Source: a virus. From it: 38,353 nt of DNA. The notes under the pieces are model-generated. The model saw only the letters and a list, made by a program, of their open reading frames with translations, searched no databases and had not been told where the DNA came from. The stretch covers positions 1-38,353 of IMG/VR virus record IMGVR_UViG_3300031957_000326; one strand, given 5' to 3'. A program made the translations under genes and the position numbers. Below are positions 6,926 through 13,879 of this stretch, one piece after another (the stretch's first letter is position 1; every line of letters starts with the position of its first letter).

Positions 6926-7292
6926 TGTACGCAGTCGAAAAGCCAAGGGGCGAAGGCTACAAAACTGGGTTAGGGACGTGCTATTAAGTACGTTCCCTAA
7001 CTTAAAGAAAGACGAAGATGTTTCTTGTGCTATCATGGGCGAATCAGGTATTGATGTTAAGTTATCTAGATTTGCACAAGGACTATTTCCATTTTCTATT
7101 GAGTGTAAAAACAAAGAAACATGGAAAGGTTTGTATGATGCATATGACCAAGCAATATCTAATGCTAACTTAGAGCCTGTTGTGGTATTAAAGATGAATA
7201 AAAGAGATCCATTGATTGTGCTTGACTTTAAAAAGTTTGTTGCTATAATCAAAGAATCAAACATGAAAACTAACTTAGGAGACTTATTATGA
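6915..7292 (+). CDS. Small PD-(D/E)XK endonuclease, resolvase-like
   Basis: This 125-aa protein matches the compact endonuclease/resolvase layout: a basic N-terminal helix (RKAKGRRLQNWVRDVL), GIDVKL with D47, the core IECKN with E63 and K65, and a following helix containing Q79. These are the metal-binding and catalytic positions of the fold. A branch-resolving role like T7 gp3, cutting junctions before packaging, fits its place directly after the exonuclease. A host-DNA-degrading endonuclease is an alternative. The start overlaps the exonuclease end by 11 bases; its TGA overlaps the next start as ATGA. Confidence 0.75.
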   Translation: MATSVRSRKAKGRRLQNWVRDVLLSTFPNLKKDEDVSCAIMGESGIDVKLSRFAQGLFPFSIECKNKETWKGLYDAYDQAISNANLEPVVVLKMNKRDPLIVLDFKKFVAIIKESNMKTNLGDLL

Positions 7293-7474
7293 TGGTTACA
7301 TTTCCACAAGGAATAACTGATGAAGAAATAGAAACTTTATCAGAACAAGCACAAGAAGAGGTAGACACTGCCTTACATGACTTAGCAGTCAAAAGAAAAA
7401 AGTTAATAGAAGCTGGCGTGCCAGAAGAAGATAAAGAAATAAGAGAGCTTGATGCTCTGATTGAGGTTATATAA
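7289..7474 (+). CDS. Small hypothetical helical protein, 61 aa
   Basis: ATG 7289 overlaps the stop of the endonuclease (ATGATGG); a second in-frame ATG follows at 7292. TAGGAGA at 7277-7283 is the likely ribosome site. After a short extended start (MMVTFPQGI) the protein is acidic and helical (EEIETLSEQAQEEVDTAL, LAVKRKKLIEAG, EEDKEIRELDALIEVI), suggesting a coiled coil. Its last base is shared with the next start (TAATG). No family is recognised. Confidence 0.7.
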   Translation: MMVTFPQGITDEEIETLSEQAQEEVDTALHDLAVKRKKLIEAGVPEEDKEIRELDALIEVI

Positions 7475-7755
7475 TGGACTTTGATAAGCCAATAGATATA
7501 TTTCAATCTGTATCTGTAATTATAACGCCACATGATAAAGGATTTACATGTGGCATAATAGATCCAAAGTCACCTGATGATAGAGATGTGTGCTCTTATA
7601 TAGCAAAAGGTTTGGTTCGTTTTGTTACATCAAATCCAGACCTCATATACGAAGAGGGTATGTATGGATTTAAAGAAGATGAGTCCGAACCAAAAGAAAC
7701 GGACCTAGATAATGTTATAGATATTTTAACTTGGAAAAAAGGAGACTTACACTAA
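7474..7755 (+). CDS. Small hypothetical protein, 93 aa
   Basis: Translation probably restarts at TAATG, where this ATG shares a base with the preceding stop. The N-terminal half alternates hydrophobic and polar residues (IDIFQSVSVIITPHDKGFTCGIIDP), as expected of beta strands. Then come a helix (SYIAKGLVRFVTSNPDLIYEEG) and an acidic tail. I do not recognise a family. Its stop shares a base with the phosphoesterase start, and the ribosome site for that gene lies within its last codons. Confidence 0.7.
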   Translation: MDFDKPIDIFQSVSVIITPHDKGFTCGIIDPKSPDDRDVCSYIAKGLVRFVTSNPDLIYEEGMYGFKEDESEPKETDLDNVIDILTWKKGDLH

Positions 7756-8501
7756 TGACAACTCACTTAGTAATAGGAGACCCCCATTGTACACCTAGTG
7801 CTAGTAATGAAAGATTTACTTGGGCAGGACGAATGGCTAAAGACTTAAAGGTAGATAAAGTTATTTGTATGGGAGACTTTGCTAGTATGGATTCTATGTC
7901 TAGCTATGATAAAAAGAAGAAATCTTTTGAGGGTAGGAGATATAAAAAAGATATAGAGCATGCACATGACGCACTACAAAAATTTAATGATGGTCTAGGC
8001 AAGTATGAGCCAGAGATGCATATGCTACTGGGCAATCATGAAGATAGGATTGATCGTATGGTAGAGGATAATCCAGAGCTTGAAGGCCACATGACTATAG
8101 ATGATCTAAAGTATCCTGAATATGGATGGCATACCTATGATTACAGATATCCTGCTGTGATCGATGGAGTATACTACTCGCATAACTTTCCTAGTGGTGT
8201 TATGGGCACAGCTATATCAGGTGAGAACATGGCCAGATCTTTAGTAAATAAAAATAAAGTATCTTCTACTGTTGGGCACTCTCATCTATTAGATTATGCT
8301 ATTGCATCACAGCCATCTGGTAAAAAGATAATGGGATTATCTGCAGGTTGCTACTTGACTCATAGAGAAAAGTACGCATATAACACACAGAGACTATGGT
8401 GGTCTGGATTAATTGTAAAACGAAATGTAAAAGGTGGGGAGTATGATATTGAGACTGTCCATATTAACGAGGTAAAGAAAAGATATGGAAGACGTAGTTA
8501 A
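7755..8501 (+). CDS. Calcineurin-like metallophosphoesterase
   Basis: From ATG 7755 the 248-aa product begins MTTHLVIGDPHC and shows the metallophosphoesterase motifs in order: DxH (D9, H11), GDFASMD (D41), GNHED (N94, H95), a metal-ligand His in YYSHNF (H143) and GHSH (H175, H177). I chose this ATG because AAAAGGAG lies ten bases upstream at 7737-7744; an upstream TTG at 7731 is in frame but would put the ribosome site inside the gene. Such enzymes hydrolyse phosphodiesters, phosphoproteins or nucleotides; the substrate is unknown. Related phage enzymes occur in nucleotide or DNA end processing. Its end overlaps the DUF3310 gene by 17 bases. Confidence 0.9.
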   Translation: MTTHLVIGDPHCTPSASNERFTWAGRMAKDLKVDKVICMGDFASMDSMSSYDKKKKSFEGRRYKKDIEHAHDALQKFNDGLGKYEPEMHMLLGNHEDRIDRMVEDNPELEGHMTIDDLKYPEYGWHTYDYRYPAVIDGVYYSHNFPSGVMGTAISGENMARSLVNKNKVSSTVGHSHLLDYAIASQPSGKKIMGLSAGCYLTHREKYAYNTQRLWWSGLIVKRNVKGGEYDIETVHINEVKKRYGRRS

Positions 8502-8742
8502 CTTTCCTAAACATTATCGCCAGTCAAAGACTGAGACTATTGATCTAATCAAAGAGTCAATGACTACTGAAGAGTTTCATGGTTATCTCAAAGGTGCATG
8601 TATGAAATACATGTCAAGGTACAAGTACAAAGGACAGCCTGTTCAAGATTTAGAGAAGGCAGAATGGTACTTGAGGAGGTTAATCGTAGAAGTTTTAGAA
8701 CAAGATGTAGAAAAGCAACAAAAGGAGTATCCAGATGAATAG
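8485..8742 (+). CDS. DUF3310 family protein, related to T7 gp1.7 nucleotide kinase
   Basis: This 85-aa protein matches the DUF3310 pattern: a start with P-x-HY (FPKHYRQS), ETIDLI, FHGYLKGACMKYMSRYKYKG, then DLEKAEWYLRRLI. In T7 gp1.7 this region belongs to a dGMP/dTMP kinase; many phages encode only the short domain, and whether that is a kinase alone is uncertain. It follows a phosphoesterase, consistent with nucleotide handling. The ATG lies inside the previous gene's end without a strong Shine-Dalgarno, so it may depend on translation of the upstream gene. Confidence 0.85.
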   Translation: MEDVVNFPKHYRQSKTETIDLIKESMTTEEFHGYLKGACMKYMSRYKYKGQPVQDLEKAEWYLRRLIVEVLEQDVEKQQKEYPDE

Positions 8743-8756
8743 AATGTAGCAAATAA

Positions 8757-8766
8757 CGTTTAAACG
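8757..8766. promoter_or_regulatory. 10-bp palindrome at the -35 region, possible operator
   Basis: CGTTTAAACG (8757-8766) is a perfect palindrome placed where the -35 element of the -10 box at 8781-8786 would lie; there is no good TTGACA there. A regulator bound at this site could block or activate transcription. It lies 15 bases past the stop of the DUF3310 gene. Confidence 0.4.
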
Positions 8767-8780
8767 CTCATATCTTAACG

Positions 8781-8786
8781 TATAAT
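8781..8786 (+). promoter_or_regulatory. Perfect -10 box upstream of the 8883-9686 operon
   Basis: TATAAT at 8781-8786 is an exact sigma70 -10 hexamer in the only gap over 100 bases between plus-strand genes after 4978. The -35 side is poor (GTTTAA at 17-base spacing), so the promoter may need an activator. A start near 8793 gives a leader of about 90 bases containing GGTAT repeats, two small hairpins and a good Shine-Dalgarno (AAAAGGAG, about 8870-8877). Confidence 0.5.
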
Positions 8787-8793
8787 AACAAGT

Positions 8794-8816
8794 GGTATGG
8801 GCTGGTATGTTGGTAT
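8794..8816 (+). repeat. Three GGTAT direct repeats
   Basis: GGTAT occurs at 8794-8798, 8804-8808 and 8812-8816, the first two as GGTATG and the third as GGTATC. The spacing of ten then eight bases puts them roughly on one face of the helix, as repeated protein-binding sites often are. The third copy lies in the loop of a hairpin with arms GTATGTT (8805-8811) and AACATAC (8820-8826). A regulator site, a leader RNA structure or a replication origin element are all possible. Confidence 0.35.
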
Positions 8817-8832
8817 CAAAACATACAAACTT

Positions 8833-8846
8833 GCTCATATTTGAGC
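8833..8846 (+). repeat. Small hairpin plus repeated GCTCATAT in the leader
   Basis: GCTCA (8833-8837), a TATT loop and TGAGC (8842-8846) form a 5-bp stem. The octamer GCTCATAT at 8833-8840 also occurs at 8766-8773, directly after the palindrome, so the region is flanked by a repeat that can also pair at a distance with TGAGCG (8842-8847). This may allow alternative folds of the leader. Confidence 0.35.
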
Positions 8847-8882
8847 GTCTCAGAAAGAAAAATTTAATAAAAGGAGAATAAA

Positions 8883-9092
8883 ATGGCAGAAAAACAACAA
8901 GAGCAGCAAGATATAGATACTCAGTATATTATATCTGGTACGCAAGTTCAAAGCATACTTCGTTACTTATTTACAAGACCATATGGAGAAGTAGTTCAAG
9001 GTATTGAAGTATTATCGAAAGGGTTAAGACAACTTGATCCTAATATAGGTGCTGACTTTGTAGCAAAACCTGCAGACAATGCCAAGAAGTAA
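8883..9092 (+). CDS. Small hypothetical protein, 69 aa
   Basis: First gene of the short operon after the 8743-8882 regulatory gap, with AAAAGGAGAATAAA before its ATG. It begins with a Gln/Glu-rich tract (MAEKQQEQQDIDTQYI), then a likely helical core (QVQSILRYLFTRPYGEVVQGIEVLSKGLRQL). It ends in a Lys tail. I do not recognise it, but similar short proteins are common in marine phages. The next gene starts 14 bases before its end. Confidence 0.75.
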   Translation: MAEKQQEQQDIDTQYIISGTQVQSILRYLFTRPYGEVVQGIEVLSKGLRQLDPNIGADFVAKPADNAKK

Positions 9093-9303
9093 CTCAGAAC
9101 TTTTTACCATGAAAGTTTCTCTGACTAACAATAGTCAGATAGCAATTGATCTTGACTACATTCAGCCAAGTATGCTAAAAGATTCGTTAGAAGATATAGA
9201 TGAAATTTTTTATGCAAACTTATTGGCGAGTGTGGTCAAGCATTGCATTGAAACAAGTCAACGACTTAATGGTGATATTAAACAATTAATTGAAAGGATA
9301 TAA
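9079..9303 (+). CDS. Small hypothetical protein, 74 aa
   Basis: The reading frame starts at ATG 9079 inside the preceding gene; a second in-frame ATG at 9109 (MKVSLTNNSQIAIDL) would give a 64-aa product and is equally plausible, as neither has a strong ribosome site. The core IAIDLDYIQPSMLKDSLEDIDEIFYANLLASVV is followed by a helical C-terminus. Its stop shares a base with the next start (TAATG), supporting a real three-gene operon. No function can be proposed. Confidence 0.65.
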   Translation: MPRSNSELFTMKVSLTNNSQIAIDLDYIQPSMLKDSLEDIDEIFYANLLASVVKHCIETSQRLNGDIKQLIERI

Positions 9304-9686
9304 TGAATAACGTGGCAAGAGCTGAAGTCCCAAATAGAATGAGAAGTACAACTATCCGTATGAATATAGACGATAGAAGAGTGTTAGCAATAGTAGACTA
9401 CACTGTAAATGAGTTAGGCATTTTGCCTATGGCTGTGTGGATTAAGGTAAGACCAACAGAGTCTACTTTAGATAGAGAACTGAGGGCATCGGGTAAGATG
9501 ATATCTTTATTGCTACAGTATGGTTGTAGCTTTAAAGAAGTGGCAGAAACTTTAACTAAGGATTCAATAGTAGGCTCTGCTGTAACCTACTTACATAAAA
9601 ATCTTGAGAGTATTTTAAGTGGGGAGCAAGGGGATAAGGTTCCTAGATTAAATACAGATCCGTATAAAATTAAGGATGTGGGTTAG
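9303..9686 (+). CDS. Possible stand-alone TSCPD-like domain
   Basis: This 127-aa protein resembles the TSCPD domain at the C-terminus of B12-dependent ribonucleotide reductases. It has a beta-rich N-terminal part (RSTTIRMNIDDRRVLAIVDY, then LPMAVWIKV), a helix after STLDRELRASG, then MISLLLQYGCSFKEVAETL, close to the family's ISLxLQxGVPxEE pattern. In the enzyme this region may bind DNA or zinc, but no Cys cluster is seen here, so function is open. The resemblance is from memory and moderate. It starts by TAATG coupling and ends at TAG 9684-9686, overlapping the stop of the opposing gene. Confidence 0.6.
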   Translation: MNNVARAEVPNRMRSTTIRMNIDDRRVLAIVDYTVNELGILPMAVWIKVRPTESTLDRELRASGKMISLLLQYGCSFKEVAETLTKDSIVGSAVTYLHKNLESILSGEQGDKVPRLNTDPYKIKDVG

Positions 9687-10900
9687 GGTTTTTTTCTTTT
9701 AGGAGCTTGAGGTCCAATAGACCCTCCAGAACCAGATTCAATATATTGTTTAAACTCTCTCGCATTGGTTATTCCTTCTGGTAACATGGACATTAAAGAT
9801 CTATCAGTAAATTTTCTTGCACCTTTTTTAGTATCAAAATATGCACGATCAAATATATCTTGTACTCTTGGATTACCTAAAACTTCAGGTTTAGTGTGAT
9901 GAAATTGTCCGTATAATTGTTTTGAAGCTTCTATGTCACCCTCTAACATTTTATTAATCAAATCATCAGTGCCTTTTTGTTGTTGTAAGTTAACTAAAAA
10001 TAATTCTTCTTGTTCCTTATAACTTAATTTATTTGGATCGTTGTGTTGTCTTGCCTCTTGTACCCAGTAAGGAACAGTTTGATTGTTTGCCTTATAAAAA
10101 TTTTCTACTCTTTGTAATCCAGTCATAAAGGCTGATCCTTTTGTTGATGTAGGATCATCAGGATCCACTAGAGTTTTAAATTGAAAATCTCCAGCAGCTG
10201 AAGATTTATTATTTAAATTTTTACCCCTGCTACTTTCTATATTATGCACAACATCTACAAACTTTTCTAAATTTTCTTGAGCATCACTTTCTCTATCTTT
10301 AAGTAAAAAATTTGTAATATTAAAATCTGTGTATGCATCATCTGATTTCATAGCACCAGCTATATTAATATCATCCATTCCTTTTTCAGCTTTTTTCATA
10401 GGCATCATCAATCCACTAGTAGTCTTAGCATCTAGTATACTAACTTTACCATCTCCAGTTGGCACTACAAGTTCAGCACCTTTTTCTCCAACAAGTATTG
10501 GGCCACTTACTTCTTTATCTTTCACACCATCAGCTGCATACTCGACAGGTCTCATTACCAAACTACCACTTTGAGGTGTCTCTTGTCTTTCAGTACGCAT
10601 GCCTGTTTGTTTTTCTTTTGTAGTTTCTTCAGATGATTTAACTGTGTCTCTAGTTTCAGCAACTCTAGATCTTGATGCTTTCTGTAAATTTTGCATCATA
10701 TTAAATACTTGATTTTTGTCTACAACATAATCTGGTTGTGGAGTATCCGTTAAACTTTTTTGTGTGCTAACATCAGGTGTCGTATCAAGTACATTAGATG
10801 CAGGTGCCATAATACTTTGACCAACAGGCGTTGGCTGTACTAAACTTTTATCTAAATCTCTTTGAGTAAATATTCTTTTTGGTGCTAATGTGTCTACCAT
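9683..10900 (-). CDS. Virion lysozyme-like (SLT-type) protein
   Basis: This 405-aa protein is the last minus-strand gene. Residues 1-130 are low-complexity and polar. Residues 133-147 (GPILVGEKGAELVVP) match a short motif often found near the C-terminus of tail tape-measure proteins. Residues about 215-345 look like a lysozyme/SLT transglycosylase fold: HNIESSRGKN with catalytic candidate E222, then SSAAGDFQF (233-241), matching the ESxG and GAAGxxQ motifs. It could cut peptidoglycan during DNA entry or at lysis; no other muralytic gene is evident here. AGGAG lies six bases before the ATG. Its TAA overlaps the plus-strand TAG. Confidence 0.6.
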   Translation of the reverse strand: MVDTLAPKRIFTQRDLDKSLVQPTPVGQSIMAPASNVLDTTPDVSTQKSLTDTPQPDYVVDKNQVFNMMQNLQKASRSRVAETRDTVKSSEETTKEKQTGMRTERQETPQSGSLVMRPVEYAADGVKDKEVSGPILVGEKGAELVVPTGDGKVSILDAKTTSGLMMPMKKAEKGMDDINIAGAMKSDDAYTDFNITNFLLKDRESDAQENLEKFVDVVHNIESSRGKNLNNKSSAAGDFQFKTLVDPDDPTSTKGSAFMTGLQRVENFYKANNQTVPYWVQEARQHNDPNKLSYKEQEELFLVNLQQQKGTDDLINKMLEGDIEASKQLYGQFHHTKPEVLGNPRVQDIFDRAYFDTKKGARKFTDRSLMSMLPEGITNAREFKQYIESGSGGSIGPQAPKRKKP

Positions 10901-10908
10901 GTTTGCTC

Positions 10909-11187
10909 CTAGTTCAGTAATGGATTTGATTGCATAGCTTTTAGTTCTTCTATCTTTGCATCAAGATATTCTAATGCAGCCCCATTAATTTTGATATCAC
11001 CTTTCAGTGCTTCCAATTGTTTTATAATATCAGATAAATCTACTTCTTGATTTATTACAAACTCTGTATTTTCTAACTGTGCTATCCTATTATTAAACTC
11101 ACCCCACGCCATAAAGCCTCCACCAATGGCTCCAATAACGCCTGCGAGTGCGGCATAACTAGCTAGTTTATTGAATATTCCTTGCAT
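10909..11187 (-). CDS. Single-TM protein with coiled coil, 92 aa
   Basis: An N-terminal hydrophobic, Gly/Ala-rich helix (SYAALAGVIGAIGGGFMAWG, residues 10-29) is followed by a heptad-like helix (FNNRIAQLEN; DIIKQLEALKGDIKIN; YLDAKIEELKAM). This makes a small membrane-anchored coiled-coil protein, as seen among phage lysis accessory and holin-associated proteins. A good ribosome site (AAAGGAG) precedes the ATG, which lies within the last 20 bases of the upstream gene. The function is unproved; the envelope cassette around it supports a membrane role. Confidence 0.75.
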   Translation of the reverse strand: MQGIFNKLASYAALAGVIGAIGGGFMAWGEFNNRIAQLENTEFVINQEVDLSDIIKQLEALKGDIKINGAALEYLDAKIEELKAMQSNPLLN

Positions 11188-12994
11188 TTAATAACTCCTT
11201 TAATTTTTTATATGCTTCATTTGTTTTTTGTTTTGCGTTGTTTACTTTAATTTGATATTGCACTACAGGATCTGTATCTGCTATACTTACTTGTGCAACG
11301 TAAATAGGTTTACTGTAGCTAGCAAGGCTAGCTTGTAGAAAAAAATCTTGATTGCCTGATGGCAATTGCCTAGTATCAAACAATGCCAAATTAGTATTAA
11401 AGTAAGATGACATATCAGGTTCTTGAGATATCATTTCTCTACTGACCACTTCATTTATAACCGTTAGTGTTGCATCTATTTGTTGTGCAACATTTTTTAT
11501 TTTACTTTGTATAGCCTGTTCAATCTTTGCAACCTTAATATCTAGATCAACTTCCACGTCTCCTTTAGGTTCTGTTCCTGGCTCTTCTGCAACTTCTGTA
11601 GGTCCTTCTTCAATTGGCTCCTCGATAACTTCTTCTTGTTCGGCAACTTCTGTTGTTGGTTCTGGTTCGTTTGCAGTAGGCTCTTCGCTACTGGGTTGCT
11701 CTTCAATTTCACTTGCTATCTCTTCTGTTGGTTCTTCTTCGATAACCTCTTCTTGGATACTTTCTTCTTGTACGACTTCTTCTTGGATTGTTTCTTGCAC
11801 TGGCATACTGGGTTCTTCTTGCATAGGCACAACTTCTTCTTCAACCATGGCAATTTCTTCCATAGGCTCTTCAAAATATTCTTCAACTTCATCTATAAAC
11901 TCCTCTTGCATTTCGTCTGTAAATTCTTCTACAAACATTGTTTCAGGCACTGCCTCATATATCTCTTCAATTACTGGCATTTCTTCAAACATTTCTATTG
12001 GTGGTAGCGCATCAAACATTTCTATTTCTTCTACCAACATAATATCTTCTGGAAAAAAGACTTCCAATTCAGGCTCTTCGTAATAGTCAGTTTGAAAGTA
12101 ATCCTCTTCAAAAAAAAATTTATCAAGTGCTAAAATTTCAAATGTATCTTCTTCTATTATAATTTCATCTTCAAAGATATTATTAAACTCATAGTCTATC
12201 TCCACATACTCAGGTAAAAATGTATCTTCTGGCACTTCAAAGTCAACTATAATAGTATCTATCTCTTCAATAATATCCTGAACATCTTCTATCTCTTCCT
12301 GACCTGGACACGTTGGCGGTGTCTGTTGCCAACAATATGTTATCTCACTTATAGTAGTACTAGATAAAGCGGTATAGTCTATCCTGGCAGATGGATCTCG
12401 CACATCCACGCCCGCATGCCCTCCATTATAACCTGCTTGATTGTTGTTTATAATATCAAAATCAAATCTATAGGTTGCCGTGCCGTGTGTCATATTGGCA
12501 TCAGGATTAACTACTAAAGTATTACCATATGGATTTACCTGATAGCTAGAGTTTGTAGTATCTTCAAAAGTTGTGCTTTGTGTTGTGGTGTCGATACCAT
12601 TACTAATAGATTGTGTCATGGTAACAGTAGATTCAACCTGATTCCACCACCTGATATTAGCCATAAAGTTTGAAGTAAAACCTAGTTTTAGTTCTTCTAG
12701 TGAAACATAATCTTCTGAGTCTATTGAAGTTTCTGCATACTTACCCTCTTTACCAGTTAACCAAGTTGAGTGATTGAGATCAGAATTATCTGGAAACATA
12801 GTACCATTCCAAGTACCATCAGCAAAATCTTGGCTTATCAAGTTATTACTAGTAACAGGATTACCTGTTGTCACAGTTGTAACAGTAGTAAAATCTCCCA
12901 CATTGGGCGTGTCAGGTATGACTACAACAGTATCCGCACTAATCGTTACCGAGTTTAATACGATTGCCGTTACCGTCAGTAATAATTTGTTCAT
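11168..12994 (-). CDS. Exported, extremely acidic protein, 608 aa
   Basis: Residues 1-20 (MNKLLLTVTAIVLNSVTISA) look like a Sec signal peptide with cleavage before D21. Residues 21-225 are Thr/Asn-rich and beta-like, with two Cys (C221, C229) near the end. Residues 233-480 are a very acidic tract of repeated Glu-rich phrases (EEV, EEP, QEE); only one basic residue, K292, occurs between R204 and K477. The C-terminal part (481-608) is mixed and helical, ending KTNEAYKKLKELLNARNIQ. The ATG lies inside the previous gene with a 56-base overlap in another frame. No enzyme motif is visible; possible roles are a cation-binding or periplasmic spacer protein, an adhesion blocker, or a lysis factor. Confidence 0.8.
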   Translation of the reverse strand: MNKLLLTVTAIVLNSVTISADTVVVIPDTPNVGDFTTVTTVTTGNPVTSNNLISQDFADGTWNGTMFPDNSDLNHSTWLTGKEGKYAETSIDSEDYVSLEELKLGFTSNFMANIRWWNQVESTVTMTQSISNGIDTTTQSTTFEDTTNSSYQVNPYGNTLVVNPDANMTHGTATYRFDFDIINNNQAGYNGGHAGVDVRDPSARIDYTALSSTTISEITYCWQQTPPTCPGQEEIEDVQDIIEEIDTIIVDFEVPEDTFLPEYVEIDYEFNNIFEDEIIIEEDTFEILALDKFFFEEDYFQTDYYEEPELEVFFPEDIMLVEEIEMFDALPPIEMFEEMPVIEEIYEAVPETMFVEEFTDEMQEEFIDEVEEYFEEPMEEIAMVEEEVVPMQEEPSMPVQETIQEEVVQEESIQEEVIEEEPTEEIASEIEEQPSSEEPTANEPEPTTEVAEQEEVIEEPIEEGPTEVAEEPGTEPKGDVEVDLDIKVAKIEQAIQSKIKNVAQQIDATLTVINEVVSREMISQEPDMSSYFNTNLALFDTRQLPSGNQDFFLQASLASYSKPIYVAQVSIADTDPVVQYQIKVNNAKQKTNEAYKKLKELLNARNIQ

Positions 12995-13667
12995 CTGGGT
13001 TAGCCTCTTGTTCTAATTCTATTGCAATTTTATTATCAACTCTTTGCATATAATTAAGAGCCTTAGTATATTCTTCGTAGTCTGGTCTTTGCTGATCATA
13101 TTTATTCCATTCAGCTAGAGCTTCATCACCTATCTTTCCTTGGAACGGACAAGGTGTGCCTGCCATGACCATGCTTTGAAATACTCTTGCATCTTGACAT
13201 AATATAGCAACAGCACTAACCTTCATATTAAAATCAAAAAGAAGTTTAGCCAGTTTCATACGTTCACAATTCATATCACGTTTAGTAATACCAATACTGC
13301 CGCCTATAAGTGGCTTTTGTATTCCTATACCAACGCCAACAGTACACAGATCTTGAGACATAGCAGAGATGCCAGGAGCAGATGCTGAAGGCACAGTTCT
13401 AGTGTCTCCTGTATAGGAGTTGTTATTGTTGTTGGTTGTGTTGGTTGTGGTTGTATTTTGAGAAGATCCTGATTGATAGTTTGTTGTTGCTTCACTGTGA
13501 TATCCTCCTGTTATAGCCGTATTACTTGATGATGATCCAGAAGTTACCTGATCATTTGTGGTACTACCAGCACCAGTTACGTCTGCCATAGCAGAATCCA
13601 TTAATGCGCTAAAGGCCCACAACATACATACTGTAATTATTACAGCTATGCCTATACTTCTTATCAT
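12939..13667 (-). CDS. Exported cysteine protein, conserved in marine phages
   Basis: Starting at ATG 13667, which overlaps the upstream stop as ATGA and has GGAGAAG before it, the 242-aa product has a signal peptide (IGIAVIITVCMLWAFSALMDSAMA) with an Ala-x-Ala cleavage site before D29. A TTG at 13694 is in frame but would place basic residues before the signal and lacks support. Residues 30-100 are Ser/Thr/Asn low complexity. The folded part has four Cys in the mature protein (C108, C134, C157, C173) in motifs DLCTVGVG, RDMNCERMKLAK, AILCQDARVF and AGTPCPFQGKIG, suited to two disulfides. I recall this motif series from pelagic phages as a conserved family of unknown function. Confidence 0.8.
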   Translation of the reverse strand: MIRSIGIAVIITVCMLWAFSALMDSAMADVTGAGSTTNDQVTSGSSSSNTAITGGYHSEATTNYQSGSSQNTTTTNTTNNNNNSYTGDTRTVPSASAPGISAMSQDLCTVGVGIGIQKPLIGGSIGITKRDMNCERMKLAKLLFDFNMKVSAVAILCQDARVFQSMVMAGTPCPFQGKIGDEALAEWNKYDQQRPDYEEYTKALNYMQRVDNKIAIELEQEANPDEQIITDGNGNRIKLGND

Positions 13668-13879
13668 ACTTCTTCTCCGTATCTGCTTTCGCAATAAAAT
13701 TCAAAACTTTTTAATTGGTTAGGGTAGTCAAGAACATGTTGTTTTAACAGATCAATTTTATTCTCGTGAATATATTCATGACAACTCCAATCGTCATTAA
13801 ACTGTTTAAGTTTATATTCTCTCTCCACTAGTACATCTGTACCATGAAACATTAGCATTACCGTAATTACCCAATACAT
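13664..13879 (-). CDS. Small anchored or exported protein with two cysteines, 71 aa
   Basis: The short product starts with a hydrophobic segment (MYWVITVMLMFHG) that could be a membrane anchor or signal, then a charged part with two cysteines (DDWSCHEYIHENK, FEFYCESRYGEEV). Oxidising periplasm would let them pair. Its ATG shares a base with the upstream stop (TAATG) and its own TGA overlaps the next start (ATGA), so it is tightly coupled to the holin-like and Cys-protein genes. No Lys-Ser-Cys lipobox was seen, so there is no direct evidence for a spanin. Confidence 0.7.
   Translation of the reverse strand: MYWVITVMLMFHGTDVLVEREYKLKQFNDDWSCHEYIHENKIDLLKQHVLDYPNQLKSFEFYCESRYGEEV

Noticed and set aside
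7731-7754. Upstream TTG start for the phosphoesterase
   Set aside because: It would place the AAAAGGAG ribosome site inside the gene; ATG 7755 is well spaced and gives the normal N-terminus for the family.
9690-9696. T-run next to the convergent gene ends as an intrinsic terminator
   Set aside because: No hairpin precedes it on the plus strand, and it encodes the Lys-rich end (KRKKP) of the minus-strand gene.
11636-12083. Open frames antisense to the acidic exported protein
   Set aside because: They mirror the GAA/GAG-rich codons and give Phe/Leu- or Ser-rich low-complexity text without ribosome sites.
13668-13694. TTG start for the Cys-rich exported protein
   Set aside because: ATG 13667 has GGAG upstream, overlaps the previous stop as ATGA and gives a normal signal peptide.
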